Positions 8,439-16,527 of a stretch of DNA of 18,263 bases are shown piece after piece; positions within the stretch are counted from its first letter, which is position 1; every line of letters begins with the position of its first letter. Source of the stretch: Bacillota bacterium (GTDB lineage: Bacteria; Bacillota; Bacilli; Alicyclobacillales; SLC66); the NCBI GenBank assembly GCA_021821185.1, contig JAKACU010000038.1:1-18263 (forward strand), written 5' to 3'. The translations under genes and the position numbers were made by a program. The notes under the pieces were generated by a model. That model was not told the DNA's origin. It did not search any database and saw only the letters and a program-made list of their open reading frames with translations.

Positions 8439-10145
8439 TTACACAGAACCTTGGGCAATAGCCGGAGGCAGCGTTGTTATGCCCGGATTTACGACAGTGG
8501 GCGGGGAAATAGGCACGCCATCCTCTTGATCCGCAAACGTCTCTCGCAATACAGCATGCAACGAATCGACATAGACAATCTCCATATCCTTCATATGGCC
8601 AAGTTGCTCTTGTTTATTTTCTACGGGTACTAACACCTTTGTCACACCGGCAAGGCGTGCTGCTGCCACTTTGACAGGGACACCACCAACAGCTCGTACG
8701 CCCCCATGGATGGTCACTTCACCTGTCATAGCCAATACATTGCTGATTTTTTGCTGTGTTATCGCAGAATAGATAGCCGTCGCAATGCTTACTCCAGCGG
8801 ACGGTCCGTCAACTGGGACACCCCCTGGAAAATTGACATGGATGTCAAAATCTTTAAGATTCACAGGCAACTCAGCTTGAAGTGCAGTCAACACATTGTC
8901 AATCGAGCTACGGGCCATACTCTTGCGACGAATTACGCGCGAACCTGACCCAAGTTCCTCTTCTTCCACAACCCCCGAGACAGAAACGATACCGCGGGAC
9001 TTGCCTGATGCAGGCATCGCTGTCGCTTCTACTTCAAGCAACATACCAAGTGACGGTCCATAAACGGCTAACCCATTGACCACACCAATTTGCGATTTGT
9101 CGGCAATTTTGCGCTCTGGCCGAGGCGACAACTGACTGCTTTGAATCACCCATTCCACATCGCTCGTTGCAATACCAGATCGATGGTCAGTAATCGCCGT
9201 TCCAGCAGCTAACTGCACCAAATTAACCGCCTCACGACCATTGGTGGCATGGCGAGTGATCAGATCAACAGCCATTTCCGGAATGCTGATACTAATTTTT
9301 GTCGCAGCGCCTCGAACAATGCTGCCAATTTCATCACCTGTCAGTGGGCGAAAAAAGATCTCCAAGCAACGCGAACGAATCGCGGGCGGAATCTCTTGCG
9401 GGCTTCTCGTCGTCGCACCCACCAAACGGAAATCTGCAGGCAAACCATTTTGAAAAATGTCATGAATATGCGCCGGAATGTTGTTATCGTCCTCACTATA
9501 ATACGCGCTTTCAAAATACACCCGACGATCCTCCAAAACTTTGAGGAGTTTATTCATCTGAATAGGATGAAGTTCTCCAATTTCATCGATAAACAACACA
9601 CCACCATGAGCCTTTGTAACCGCTCCCGCTTTTGGTTGCGGAATGCCCGCAACACCCATCGCTCCAGCACCTTGGTAGATCGGATCATGCACAGACCCAA
9701 TCAAAGGATCTGCAATCCCCCGTTCATCGAATCGCGCTGTAGTTGCATCAAGCTCAATAAACGTGGCATCATACTGAAAAGGTGACCCCGTCGTACGTTT
9801 TGCTTCGTCGAGTACCACGCGTGCTGCCGCGGTTTTGCCGACTCCAGGGGGACCATAAATCAGCACATGCTGGGGATGCGGTCCGCATAAAGCGGCTCGC
9901 AAGGCACGCAATCCATCCTCTTGCCCCACAATATCAGCTAATTTGGAAGGACGCGTGCGCTCAGCCAAGGGTTCCGACAGAGATACATTTCGCAAATGGC
10001 GCAAGCGCTCAAGTTCTCTCGCTGATTCTCGATCGATGGCACTGCGATTGCCTTGTTGCATGCGCAATAGGTTAAAAAAATACATCCCGATAATCACCGT
10101 GAAAACCAACTGTACTAACGCTATTACAACCGCCGCCGCATTCAT
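8439..10145 (-). CDS. lonB: Membrane-anchored ATP-dependent protease LonB (sporulation-type)
   Basis: A 568-residue Lon-family protease lacking the LonA N-terminal domain. One membrane segment lies at about residues 3-26. A second conserved block, ARELERLRHLRNVSLSEPL, follows, then an AAA+ domain with Walker A GPPGVGKT (98-105) and Walker B VLFIDE (183-188), and the protease domain with DGPSAG (Ser449) and Lys492. It closely matches B. subtilis LonB, a prespore-specific protease, including LDATTARFDERGIADPLIGS. I chose ATG 10145-10143, 28 codons inside the longest frame. It has GGAGG 7 bases upstream and begins directly with the membrane segment; the longer frame would read through the promoter and the ribosome binding site. 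The gene lies between two terminators with a sigma-F-like promoter in front, so it is probably monocistronic and expressed in the forespore. Confidence 0.95.
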   Translation of the reverse strand: MNAAAVVIALVQLVFTVIIGMYFFNLLRMQQGNRSAIDRESARELERLRHLRNVSLSEPLAERTRPSKLADIVGQEDGLRALRAALCGPHPQHVLIYGPPGVGKTAAARVVLDEAKRTTGSPFQYDATFIELDATTARFDERGIADPLIGSVHDPIYQGAGAMGVAGIPQPKAGAVTKAHGGVLFIDEIGELHPIQMNKLLKVLEDRRVYFESAYYSEDDNNIPAHIHDIFQNGLPADFRLVGATTRSPQEIPPAIRSRCLEIFFRPLTGDEIGSIVRGAATKISISIPEMAVDLITRHATNGREAVNLVQLAAGTAITDHRSGIATSDVEWVIQSSQLSPRPERKIADKSQIGVVNGLAVYGPSLGMLLEVEATAMPASGKSRGIVSVSGVVEEEELGSGSRVIRRKSMARSSIDNVLTALQAELPVNLKDFDIHVNFPGGVPVDGPSAGVSIATAIYSAITQQKISNVLAMTGEVTIHGGVRAVGGVPVKVAAARLAGVTKVLVPVENKQEQLGHMKDMEIVYVDSLHAVLRETFADQEDGVPISPPTVVNPGITTLPPAIAQGSV

Positions 10146-10184
10146 GGCATCCCCTCCACTCACCCATACAGACTTCATACTGGT

Positions 10185-10214
10185 TAGTATATCCAGAACC
10201 TGGTAAGTGTAACC
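10185..10214 (-). promoter_or_regulatory. Candidate sigma-F (forespore) promoter of lonB
   Basis: On the minus strand GGTTA (10214-10210), exactly 15 bases, GGATATACTA (10194-10185). Compared with the B. subtilis sigma-F pattern GYWTA-N15-GGNRANANTW, the -35 differs at one base and the -10 at one. A sigma-A reading of the same TATACT lacks a good -35. B. subtilis lonB is transcribed by sigma-F, which supports the call. Confidence 0.6.
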
Positions 10215-10217
10215 ATC

Positions 10218-10248
10218 AAAAAGGCGCACTCTAATGAGCGCGCCTTTT
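10218..10248 (-). terminator. Intrinsic terminator after clpX
   Basis: 13-bp stem AAAAGGCGCGCTC/GAGTGCGCCTTTT with one G-T pair and an ATTA loop, followed by T on the minus strand. Located 17 bases after the clpX stop codon. Confidence 0.93.
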
Positions 10249-10264
10249 ACGATGCAGTGTTTTC

Positions 10265-11545
10265 TTAAGCTGTCTCTTCTTTTTTCTTTTTCTTTCTACC
10301 ATCCGTCACAGGACCTGAATCCACCACCAACATCGGTTCTTCTCTGTTGGCAACTGTTTCTTTCGTTACGATGCATCGACGTACATCGGCACGGGAAGGC
10401 AACTCATACATAACATTGAGCATGATACTCTCAATAATGGCTCGTAAGCCACGCGCTCCAGTGCTACGTTTGATTGCCTCTTTGGCGATCTCCGTCAACG
10501 CCTCATCAGCAAACTCAAGTTCAACGGAATCCATTTCGAGCAAACGTTGATATTGCTTAACCAATGCATTTTTCGGTTCGACCAAAATTTGCTTCAACGC
10601 CGCTTCATCAAGCGCTTGTAAAGTGGCGATGACAGGCAAACGACCAACAAACTCTGGAATTAGGCCATACTTCAAGAGGTCTTCCGGCAACACTCGACTT
10701 AGAACTTCGGAGTCAACGGCAGATTCTCTCGCTTCAGGTGATGTACCAAACCCGATCACCTTTTTACCCAAACGTCGTTTGATGATTGGTTCCATGCCAT
10801 CAAAAGCGCCGCCACAGATAAACAAAATATTGCCTGTATCAATCTGTATAAATTCCTGATGCGGATGCTTTCTTCCACCTTGCGGCGGAACGCTGGCTAC
10901 CGTACCTTCAAGAATCTTCAGCAAAGCTTGTTGTACACCTTCACCCGATACATCCCGTGTAATGGACGGGTTTTCCGATTTTCTTGCGATCTTATCAATT
11001 TCGTCGATGTAGATAATTCCTTTTTCAGCTTTCTCCACATCATAATCAGCAGCTTGAATCAATTTTAATAAGATGTTTTCCACATCTTCACCGACGTAAC
11101 CAGCCTCTGTCAGTGAAGTTGCGTCCGCGATGGCAAAAGGTACATTTAAAATTCTAGCGAGCGTCTGTGCCAGCAACGTCTTACCGGACCCCGTCGGCCC
11201 AATCAGTAAAATGTTACTTTTCGAGAGTTCTACATCATCACTTTTCGATGTCGAGTTAATCCGCTTATAGTGGTTATAGACAGCCACAGAAAGCGTTCTC
11301 TTTGCCTGTTCCTGGCCGATCACATAAGAATCAAGAATACCCTTGATCTCTGTGGGCTTCGGTACATCTTTTAATTCGAACTCTTCATCATCGCCGAGTT
11401 CCTCCTCGACAATCTCGTTGCACAATTCAATACACTCATCACAAATGTAAACACCGGGACCCGCAACGAGTTTGCGGACTTGATCCTGGGTCTTCCCACA
11501 AAAGGAGCATTTGAGTTGTCCCTTGTCATCGTTAAACTTAAACAT
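10265..11545 (-). CDS. clpX: ClpX, ATPase subunit of the ClpXP protease
   Basis: A hexameric AAA+ unfoldase that recognises substrates and threads them into ClpP. At 426 residues it is full length. The N-terminal zinc-binding domain has Cys13, Cys16, Cys35 and Cys38. Walker A is GPTGSGKT (116-123), the GYVG pore loop is at 149-152, Walker B is IIYIDEID (177-184), and a KVIGFGTS segment supplies the IGF loop that docks to ClpP. The C-terminus is a lysine-rich tail (KKKKKEET). ATG at 11545-11543 follows GAGGAGG; the clpP stop codon is part of that ribosome binding site, so clpP and clpX are tightly coupled. In B. subtilis clpP is elsewhere and only clpX sits here; the clpP-clpX pairing is the common arrangement in other bacteria. 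Confidence 0.98.
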   Translation of the reverse strand: MFKFNDDKGQLKCSFCGKTQDQVRKLVAGPGVYICDECIELCNEIVEEELGDDEEFELKDVPKPTEIKGILDSYVIGQEQAKRTLSVAVYNHYKRINSTSKSDDVELSKSNILLIGPTGSGKTLLAQTLARILNVPFAIADATSLTEAGYVGEDVENILLKLIQAADYDVEKAEKGIIYIDEIDKIARKSENPSITRDVSGEGVQQALLKILEGTVASVPPQGGRKHPHQEFIQIDTGNILFICGGAFDGMEPIIKRRLGKKVIGFGTSPEARESAVDSEVLSRVLPEDLLKYGLIPEFVGRLPVIATLQALDEAALKQILVEPKNALVKQYQRLLEMDSVELEFADEALTEIAKEAIKRSTGARGLRAIIESIMLNVMYELPSRADVRRCIVTKETVANREEPMLVVDSGPVTDGRKKKKKEETA

Positions 11546-11557
11546 GCGTTTCCCTCC

Positions 11558-12148
11558 TCACGCAAGGTTTGGACGCACAATCACCTCGTCGATAAGCCCA
11601 TAGCTCTTGGCTTCTTCTGCGCTCATCCAATTGTCGCGATCCGTATCCTGTTCAATGCGTTCTAGCGATTGACCGGTGCGTTCGACATAAATCATGTTCA
11701 ATTTGCGACGGGTCTTTAAAATCCACTCGGCGTGAATTTTAATATCAGATGCCTGCCCCTGAACACCACCCAGAGGCTGATGAATCATAATCTCACTGTT
11801 CGGCAACGCGTACCTCTTACCTTTGGCGCCGGCTGTAAGCAACAACGATGCCATGCTTGCAGCAAGACCAACGCAGATCGTCGAAACTTGAGGTTTAATA
11901 TACTGCATTGTATCAAAAATAGCCATCCCAGCTGTGACAGATCCACCAGGGCTATTGATGTAGAGGCTAATATCCTTCTCACCGTCTTCAGAAGCTAAAA
12001 ATAACAGCTGAGCTACGACAGAGTTGGCAACGTAATCATCAATCGGTGTACCAATAAAAATGATGCGATCTTTCAGTAACCTCGAATAGATGTCGTATGC
12101 TCGTTCTCCGCGACTGGTTTGTTCAATCACCATCGGTACAAGACTCAT
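11558..12148 (-). CDS. clpP: ClpP, ATP-dependent Clp protease proteolytic subunit
   Basis: Serine peptidase forming a double-heptamer chamber used with ClpX and other Clp ATPases. The 196-residue length and the triad Ser98 (GLAASMAS), His123 (IMIHQP) and Asp172 (DRDNWM) are as expected. The N-terminus [20 protein letters not shown] is the usual propeptide and axial-loop region. ATG follows TTAGGAGGAT by 7-8 bases. The tig terminator lies 45 bases upstream, so a promoter is expected in or just before it. The best I can see is a poor TTGTGT-N18-CATTAT just before the terminator stem, which I do not list separately. No CtsR site was recognised, unlike many Bacillota clpP genes. Confidence 0.98.
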   Translation of the reverse strand: MSLVPMVIEQTSRGERAYDIYSRLLKDRIIFIGTPIDDYVANSVVAQLLFLASEDGEKDISLYINSPGGSVTAGMAIFDTMQYIKPQVSTICVGLAASMASLLLTAGAKGKRYALPNSEIMIHQPLGGVQGQASDIKIHAEWILKTRRKLNMIYVERTGQSLERIEQDTDRDNWMSAEEAKSYGLIDEVIVRPNLA

Positions 12149-12192
12149 CTGTTTTATCCTCCTAACTAGACTGCGCCAATACGCCGCCTAGG

Positions 12193-12222
12193 AAAAAATA
12201 AGGCACATACATTGTGCCTTAT
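12193..12222 (-). terminator. Intrinsic terminator after tig
   Basis: Perfect 10-bp stem ATAAGGCACA/TGTGCCTTAT with a 5-base loop, followed on the minus strand by a run of six T. Lies 31 bases past the tig stop codon. Confidence 0.93.
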
Positions 12223-12252
12223 AATGATAATGCATACTCATTGTACACAATC

Positions 12253-13545
12253 TTAAGCTTGAACGCTATGCTGGACAAGAAATTCCACGGCTTTGCGTGA
12301 TAGAATGCCATCTTTAATCGATGCAAGTCCTGAATCATTGTTGCTTAGAAGTTCCTTTGCATCTGCAAATTCAAGGCGTGCTGCATCAGCGATTTTTTGT
12401 ACCTCAAGGTCAACTTCTTCATCGCTAATTTGAAAATCCTCTGCTTTAGCAATCGCTTCAAGAACTAAGGACGTGCGAACTCGACGTTCTGCATCTTCAC
12501 GAAACTGAGCCCTAAGTTCTTCCACCGTTGTGCCAGTGAACTCTTGGTAAGCATCCAAAGGAATACCTTGTTGCTCCAAGCGGGCACTAAAATCACGCAC
12601 TTGACTGTCGATTTCACTTTCGATCATGACAGCAGGCAGATCGATCGTCGCACCATCAACGACTTTTTCGATCACTGCGTCTTGCACATAATGCTCATGT
12701 TCATGTTCTGCGCGGTGTTCGAGTTCTTTGACAACACTTGCTTTATATTCTTCGATCGTATCGAATTCGCTGACATCGCGAGCGAAGTCATCATCAAGTT
12801 CCGGCAACACGCGACGTTTCACGTCATGCACATGCACTTGAAAGTGAGCTTCTTGGTTTGCTAAAGACTTCACATGGTAATCTTCCGGGAACGTGATCAC
12901 AATCTCCCGATCTTCACCAGCTGAGATACCGACAAGTTGATCTTCAAATCCAGGCACGAACGTTCCTGATCCAAGCTCAATCTGGTAGTTCTCGGCTTCA
13001 CCGCCTTCAAAAGGTTGTCCATCCACAAAGCCTTTAAAATCCATAACAAGAATGTCTTTGAGTTCTGCGGTTGAATCATCAACAACTTGCAATTCAGCAT
13101 GACCATTGCGGATACGGTCAAATTCGGCTGCTACATCCTCTTCGGTTACCTCAAAAGATTTGTCCTCATATGTAACGCCACGATAATCACCCAAAACAAC
13201 TTCCGGTCTTACCGTCACTGTGGCTTTAAAAACTAACGGTTTGCCCGCTTCCATTTGCACCACATCGATACTGGGACGATCGATAGGTTCAAGCATCGCT
13301 TCAAGTACAGCTGCCGAATAGGCTTCAGGAAGCAAGATATCCAAAGCATCTTGATATAACGATTCAATGCCAAAACGAGCTTCAAAAATCCGACGCGGTA
13401 CTTTACCTTTTCTAAAACCAGGAACATTGACTTGATTGACTACTTTTTTAAACGCACGATCAATCGCGCGATCGACTTGTTCAGAGGCAACCTCAACGTC
13501 TAAAATACCCACATTGGCTTCGGTTTTTTCCCATTTCACGCTCAT
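12253..13545 (-). CDS. tig: Trigger factor, ribosome-associated chaperone and prolyl isomerase
   Basis: Binds the 50S exit site and shields nascent chains. The N-terminal ribosome-binding domain carries the signature GFRKGKVPR (43-51), followed by an FKBP-type isomerase domain (around 150-240) and a helical C-terminal chaperone domain. I chose ATG 13545-13543, giving 430 residues, the family length. The longest frame begins 20 codons upstream but those codons overlap the 3' half of a tRNA gene (RGFESLLGRH is the usual false translation of a tRNA). GGAGG lies 10 bases before the chosen ATG. The gene starts 25 bases after the tRNA-Arg 3' end and is probably transcribed from the tRNA promoter. 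Confidence 0.97.
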   Translation of the reverse strand: MSVKWEKTEANVGILDVEVASEQVDRAIDRAFKKVVNQVNVPGFRKGKVPRRIFEARFGIESLYQDALDILLPEAYSAAVLEAMLEPIDRPSIDVVQMEAGKPLVFKATVTVRPEVVLGDYRGVTYEDKSFEVTEEDVAAEFDRIRNGHAELQVVDDSTAELKDILVMDFKGFVDGQPFEGGEAENYQIELGSGTFVPGFEDQLVGISAGEDREIVITFPEDYHVKSLANQEAHFQVHVHDVKRRVLPELDDDFARDVSEFDTIEEYKASVVKELEHRAEHEHEHYVQDAVIEKVVDGATIDLPAVMIESEIDSQVRDFSARLEQQGIPLDAYQEFTGTTVEELRAQFREDAERRVRTSLVLEAIAKAEDFQISDEEVDLEVQKIADAARLEFADAKELLSNNDSGLASIKDGILSRKAVEFLVQHSVQA

Positions 13546-13570
13546 GATAAGAGATCCTCCACTTCCTAAA

Positions 13571-13647
13571 TGGCGTCCCAGGAGGGATTCGAACCCCCGA
13601 CCCACAGCTTAGAAGGCTGTTGCTCTATCCTACTGAGCTACTGGGAC
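13571..13647 (-). tRNA. tRNA-Arg (anticodon UCU), CCA encoded
   Basis: On the minus strand the cloverleaf is complete. Acceptor is GTCCCAG/CTGGGAC with discriminator G and an encoded CCA. The D arm is GCTC/GAGC, the anticodon arm is ACAGC/GCTGT with loop CTTCTAA (anticodon TCT, reading AGA/AGG), the variable loop is five bases, and the T arm is GGGGG-TTCGAAT-CCCTC with one G-T pair. It lies between rdgB and tig in the same orientation and is preceded by a good promoter. Confidence 0.97.
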
Positions 13648-13661
13648 GCAGTAACTGCTGT

Positions 13662-13690
13662 ATTATAGCGTGATTCCACAAATTATTCAA
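13662..13690 (-). promoter_or_regulatory. Sigma-A promoter of tRNA-Arg and tig
   Basis: On the minus strand TTGAAT (13690-13685), 17 bases, TATAAT (13667-13662). The -35 lies inside the last codons of rdgB. The predicted start near 13655 is about 8 bases before the tRNA 5' end. No terminator is visible between the tRNA and tig, so the tRNA may be cut from the leader of the tig mRNA. Confidence 0.8.
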
Positions 13691-14276
13691 GTAAACAGAA
13701 ACTCGGATGCAAGAGGTGCAACGCTTGTGCCCTGTGGCTGATCTGATTCTTCTCTTCAGAACTCATCTGCGCGAACGTTTTTTTAAGCGCAGGAAAATAA
13801 AATAACGGATCATATCCGAACCCACCAGAACCCCGATATTCTCTGAGGATATAGCCATCACAATGACCCGTCACGGTAATCTCGCGTCCATCAGGAAAGA
13901 CCAAAGCAAGGGCCGCTGTAAAACGCGCGTGACGGTTATCGTCAGCAACTTCTTGAAGCGTCTGAAGAAGTTTCGTGCAATTTTGTTCATCAGTCGCATG
14001 AACACCTGCATACCGTGCAGAATACACACCTGGTCCCCCACCCAACGCCGCGACAGAAAGCCCCGAATCATCAGCGAGTGCTACCGTATGTAGGGTGTCA
14101 GAAACATACCTTGCTTTTAGCAACGCATTATCCAAAAAAGTTGCACCAGTCTCTTGCGGCATTACGAGATCATCTGGCACCGTCAAAAAATCAATACCAT
14201 GTGTCAACGCAAATGCCTGTTGAAATTCCCGCACTTTGCCAGGGTTTTTTGAAGCTAACACAACTCGCACGGTCAT
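13683..14276 (-). CDS. rdgB: dITP/XTP pyrophosphatase (RdgB/HAM1 family)
   Basis: Hydrolyses non-canonical purine triphosphates (dITP, ITP, XTP) to monophosphates, keeping deaminated purines out of nucleic acids. The 197 residues match the family. Motifs: ASKNPGK (8-14, nucleotide binding), LADDSGL (68-73) with the catalytic Asp70, GGFGYDPLF (151-159) and SHR (180-182, base recognition). B. subtilis ysnA is the orthologue. ATG at 14276-14274 has AAAGGGAG 8 bases upstream, itself overlapping the end of rph, so rph and rdgB are co-translated. The phosphodiesterase gene ysnB that follows in B. subtilis is absent; the tRNA-Arg promoter begins within the rdgB 3' end instead. Confidence 0.95.
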   Translation of the reverse strand: MTVRVVLASKNPGKVREFQQAFALTHGIDFLTVPDDLVMPQETGATFLDNALLKARYVSDTLHTVALADDSGLSVAALGGGPGVYSARYAGVHATDEQNCTKLLQTLQEVADDNRHARFTAALALVFPDGREITVTGHCDGYILREYRGSGGFGYDPLFYFPALKKTFAQMSSEEKNQISHRAQALHLLHPSFCLLE

Positions 14277-14290
14277 GCCTTGGACTCCCT

Positions 14291-15034
14291 TTATGCGCGT
14301 AATCCAATGTACTGACCATTGTCTCCAAGCACAAGTTTTTGTTGTTCGATCAATTGCAATACCCCATACTCTGCCAAGTCCATCAATTCATTCATTTGCT
14401 TACGTGTATATGTCGCTTCTTCACCCGTCGCCTGCACTTCGACTAGTTGGCCTGATCCGGTCATCACGACATTCATGTCCACTTCTGCTTCCACATCTTC
14501 TTTATACTGCAGGTCAAGAAGTAGATTGTGCTGTACGATACCAACGCTAGTCGCAGCAAGATAATCCTTGACAGGGAAATTTTTCAACGTTCCTCGTTGC
14601 TTTAGCGCCACGAGCGCATCCACAACAGCTAAAAACGACCCCGTGATCGCCGCTGTGCGTGTGCCACCATCAGCTTGAATAACGTCACAATCAATCCACA
14701 GCGTGCGTTCTCCCAAATCTTTGAGATTGATCACGGCACGCAGGGAGCGTCCAATTAAACGCTGAATTTCCATCGTCCTCCCGGACAAACGCCCACGAGT
14801 TGCCTCACGTTGTGTTCGCTGCTCTGTCGCACGCGGCAACATCGAATATTCAGCGGTTATCCAACCTTGCCCGTTTCCCCGCAAAAAAGGCGGTACTTTA
14901 TCTTCGATACTTGCGGTACAGATCACTTTCGTATCGCCCACTTCGATCAAGGCAGATCCTTCCGCATTTTTCATATAACCCCGCGTCATACTAACGGGGC
15001 GCAACTCGTCAAAATTTCGTTTATCTAAGCGCAC
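14291..15034 (-). CDS. rph: Ribonuclease PH
   Basis: Phosphorolytic 3'-5' exoribonuclease that trims the 3' ends of tRNA precursors. I chose GTG 15034-15032, giving 247 residues and the canonical opening [20 protein letters not shown] (read as Met); AAAGGAG lies 7 bases upstream. The longer frame starting at 15148 lies within racE and has no family similarity at its N-terminus. Recognisable stretches are [33 protein letters not shown] (phosphate/RNA site), [24 protein letters not shown] and [19 protein letters not shown]. It overlaps the racE 3' end by 14 bases, and the germination gene gerM, which sits between them in B. subtilis, is missing. Confidence 0.96.
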   Translation of the reverse strand: MRLDKRNFDELRPVSMTRGYMKNAEGSALIEVGDTKVICTASIEDKVPPFLRGNGQGWITAEYSMLPRATEQRTQREATRGRLSGRTMEIQRLIGRSLRAVINLKDLGERTLWIDCDVIQADGGTRTAAITGSFLAVVDALVALKQRGTLKNFPVKDYLAATSVGIVQHNLLLDLQYKEDVEAEVDMNVVMTGSGQLVEVQATGEEATYTRKQMNELMDLAEYGVLQLIEQQKLVLGDNGQYIGLRA

Positions 15035-15863
15035 ATGACCACTCCTTTGATGGCTCCTCTGGTTCCCTCCACACATCGAAAAACCGCACATTAATTGACT
15101 GCCCCAGCCAAGCCTCGCCAATGGTACGAAACCGCAAAACATCATCACTCGTATAAAAAATATGCGCAGGTACGTTCAAATCTACACGCGTCATCGCATG
15201 TTCCGTCAGCCAGTGACTCACATCACGTGCCGTTTCTTCAGCGGAGTTGATCAGTCGCACACCTTGTCCAAGAACTTTCGCGATCACTTTCGCCAAGTGC
15301 GGGTAGTGGGTGCAGCCTAAGATAAGTGTGTCTATACCACAGTCTTTAAGGTCCTGTAGTGAGGTCGAAACAATAGGTAACGCTTCGTCCATCTGAATGG
15401 GGCCTTTTTCGACGAGTTCAACAAAACCCGGACATGCCAAACTGACCACATCGATACCGCGATGCGTCAGATGTAATGCCTTAGGATAACTATTTGACTT
15501 TATCGTTGCCCTTGTGCCAATAACACCAACTTTTTGCACTTCCGTTGCAGCAATTGCTGCACGTGCACCGGGACGAATCACGCCGATCACTGGCACATCA
15601 TAACGTTCCTTCGCTTCTTCTAAACACACCGCAGTTGCCGTGTTGCAGGCAATCACAAGCATTTTGACACCTTGATCGTACAAAAAATCAAGCGCCTTAA
15701 AGGTAAAACGACGGATCTCATCATTAGATCGATCGCCGTAGGGACATCGTAACGAGTCCCCATAAAATAACACGGATTCTCGTGGCAATTGTCGCCACAA
15801 TTCCGATACCACTGTCAACCCGCCAACGCCAGAATCCATCACTCCGATGGGTTTATTGCGCAT
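15021..15863 (-). CDS. racE: Glutamate racemase (MurI/RacE)
   Basis: Interconverts L- and D-glutamate by a cofactor-independent two-base mechanism and supplies D-Glu for peptidoglycan. The 280-residue protein has [11 protein letters not shown] (9-19) with Asp10, [10 protein letters not shown] (34-43), the first catalytic cysteine in ACNTAT (Cys73) and the second in GCTHYPHL (Cys184, with His186). ATG 15863-15861 follows GGGGTGA by 6 bases. The SLR in place of the more common TAR in the YGD motif is a minor variation. Named racE because of the B. subtilis-like neighbourhood (marR-like gene upstream, rph downstream); murI is equally valid. Confidence 0.95.
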   Translation of the reverse strand: MRNKPIGVMDSGVGGLTVVSELWRQLPRESVLFYGDSLRCPYGDRSNDEIRRFTFKALDFLYDQGVKMLVIACNTATAVCLEEAKERYDVPVIGVIRPGARAAIAATEVQKVGVIGTRATIKSNSYPKALHLTHRGIDVVSLACPGFVELVEKGPIQMDEALPIVSTSLQDLKDCGIDTLILGCTHYPHLAKVIAKVLGQGVRLINSAEETARDVSHWLTEHAMTRVDLNVPAHIFYTSDDVLRFRTIGEAWLGQSINVRFFDVWREPEEPSKEWSCALR

Positions 15864-15928
15864 GTGCTGTCACCCCGCCTGAAGTCTCCCACTCTACCAT
15901 ACGCTCACGATAAAAAGGCGTCTAACCA

Positions 15929-16384
15929 TCACATGTTGACGTGGTTATCATGCAACTGCTGTCCAAGAACATTCAGCACCTCGACGAAGACCAACCTTTT
16001 ATCCTCAGACATGACGGACAAGATTTTAGCTAGATAAAGACGCCTCGCCAGAAGCACCTCTTCAATCAATGCCTGTCCCTTTTCCATCACGCCAACTCTG
16101 ACCATACGCTTATCACTAACATCACGAATACGCTCGACGTAGCCATGTCGTTCCAAGCGATCGATTAAGTCGGTGACTGTACTATAAGCGAGACCCAGTT
16201 TGGCCCCAAGATCGCCAACAGTCAATCGTGGCGCATCCTCAGCCATGACAAGAGCTTCGAACTGTGCGGGGGTGATTTCAAAATCAGTTAAAATTGCTCT
16301 ACCTCGCCGACGCAGTTCTATCGTTAATTGGCGTAGCAGTCTCTCTACATCGTGCACAACATCCGCATGTTCATCAATCATCAC
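15929..16384 (-). CDS. MarR-family winged-helix transcriptional regulator (YsmB position)
   Basis: A 151-residue dimeric DNA-binding protein. A helical N-terminal arm is followed by the winged helix: LTVGDLGAKLGLAYSTVTDLIDRLERHGYVERIRDVSDKRM (about 54-94) contains the recognition helix and the typical MarR wing with D-x-x-D/S-K-R. C-terminal helices form the dimer interface. It corresponds by position to B. subtilis ysmB next to racE. The frame opens at GTG 16384-16382, immediately followed by ATG 16381-16379; GGTGA is spaced 9 bases from the GTG and 12 from the ATG, so either may be used. Its promoter is back to back with that of purU, with a palindrome between them. Ligand unknown. Confidence 0.92.
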   Translation of the reverse strand: MMIDEHADVVHDVERLLRQLTIELRRRGRAILTDFEITPAQFEALVMAEDAPRLTVGDLGAKLGLAYSTVTDLIDRLERHGYVERIRDVSDKRMVRVGVMEKGQALIEEVLLARRLYLAKILSVMSEDKRLVFVEVLNVLGQQLHDNHVNM

Positions 16385-16414
16385 AAAACAGGATCACCGC
16401 CAGTCTCCGCCTCA

Positions 16415-16444
16415 ATTGTACACACCACAAATACACGACGTCAA
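16415..16444 (-). promoter_or_regulatory. Sigma-A promoter of marR
   Basis: On the minus strand TTGACG (16444-16439), 18 bases, TACAAT (16420-16415). Both hexamers are 5 of 6. The -35 sits inside the palindrome at 16441-16453. Confidence 0.72.
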
Positions 16445-16453
16445 TGAAATTGA
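16441..16453. promoter_or_regulatory. Palindrome TCAATGAAATTGA, candidate MarR operator
   Basis: Perfect 5-bp arms (TCAAT/ATTGA) around GAA, overlapping the -35 elements of both the marR and purU promoters. A bound dimer would block both. Part of the symmetry comes from two opposed TTGA-type -35 hexamers, so the operator reading is tentative. Confidence 0.4.
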
Positions 16454-16478
16454 AAAGCGCTGGAAGCTGATCTATAGT
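16450..16478 (+). promoter_or_regulatory. Sigma-A promoter of purU
   Basis: TTGAAA (16450-16455), exactly 17 bases, TATAGT (16473-16478). Predicted start near 16485 gives a leader of about 43 bases. Confidence 0.78.
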
Positions 16479-16527
16479 TTACTTTAAGCACCAAACGATA
16501 GAGAGAAACTAGGAGTGTGGCAAACGT

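Noticed and set aside
9249..9785. 178-codon plus-strand open frame opposite lonB
   Set aside because: A shadow of the lonB coding sequence: no ribosome binding site, composition unlike a protein, and the opposite frame is a well-conserved AAA+ domain.
10146..10229. Upstream extension of LonB (28 extra codons)
   Set aside because: It would cover the predicted promoter, the ribosome binding site and half of the clpX terminator; the internal ATG has a GGAGG at proper distance and matches the homologue's start.
12149..12252. CtsR heptad repeats or CIRCE element before clpP
   Set aside because: Looked for because many Bacillota clpP genes carry them; no GGTCAAA-type direct repeat or long CIRCE inverted repeat is present.
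13546..13605. Upstream extension of trigger factor (20 extra codons)
   Set aside because: These codons overlap the tRNA-Arg gene, and the translated RGFESLLGRH is a known artefact of tRNA sequence.
15035..15148. Upstream extension of RNase PH (38 extra codons)
   Set aside because: The region is racE coding sequence in another frame; the ribosome binding site and homology place the start at GTG 15034.
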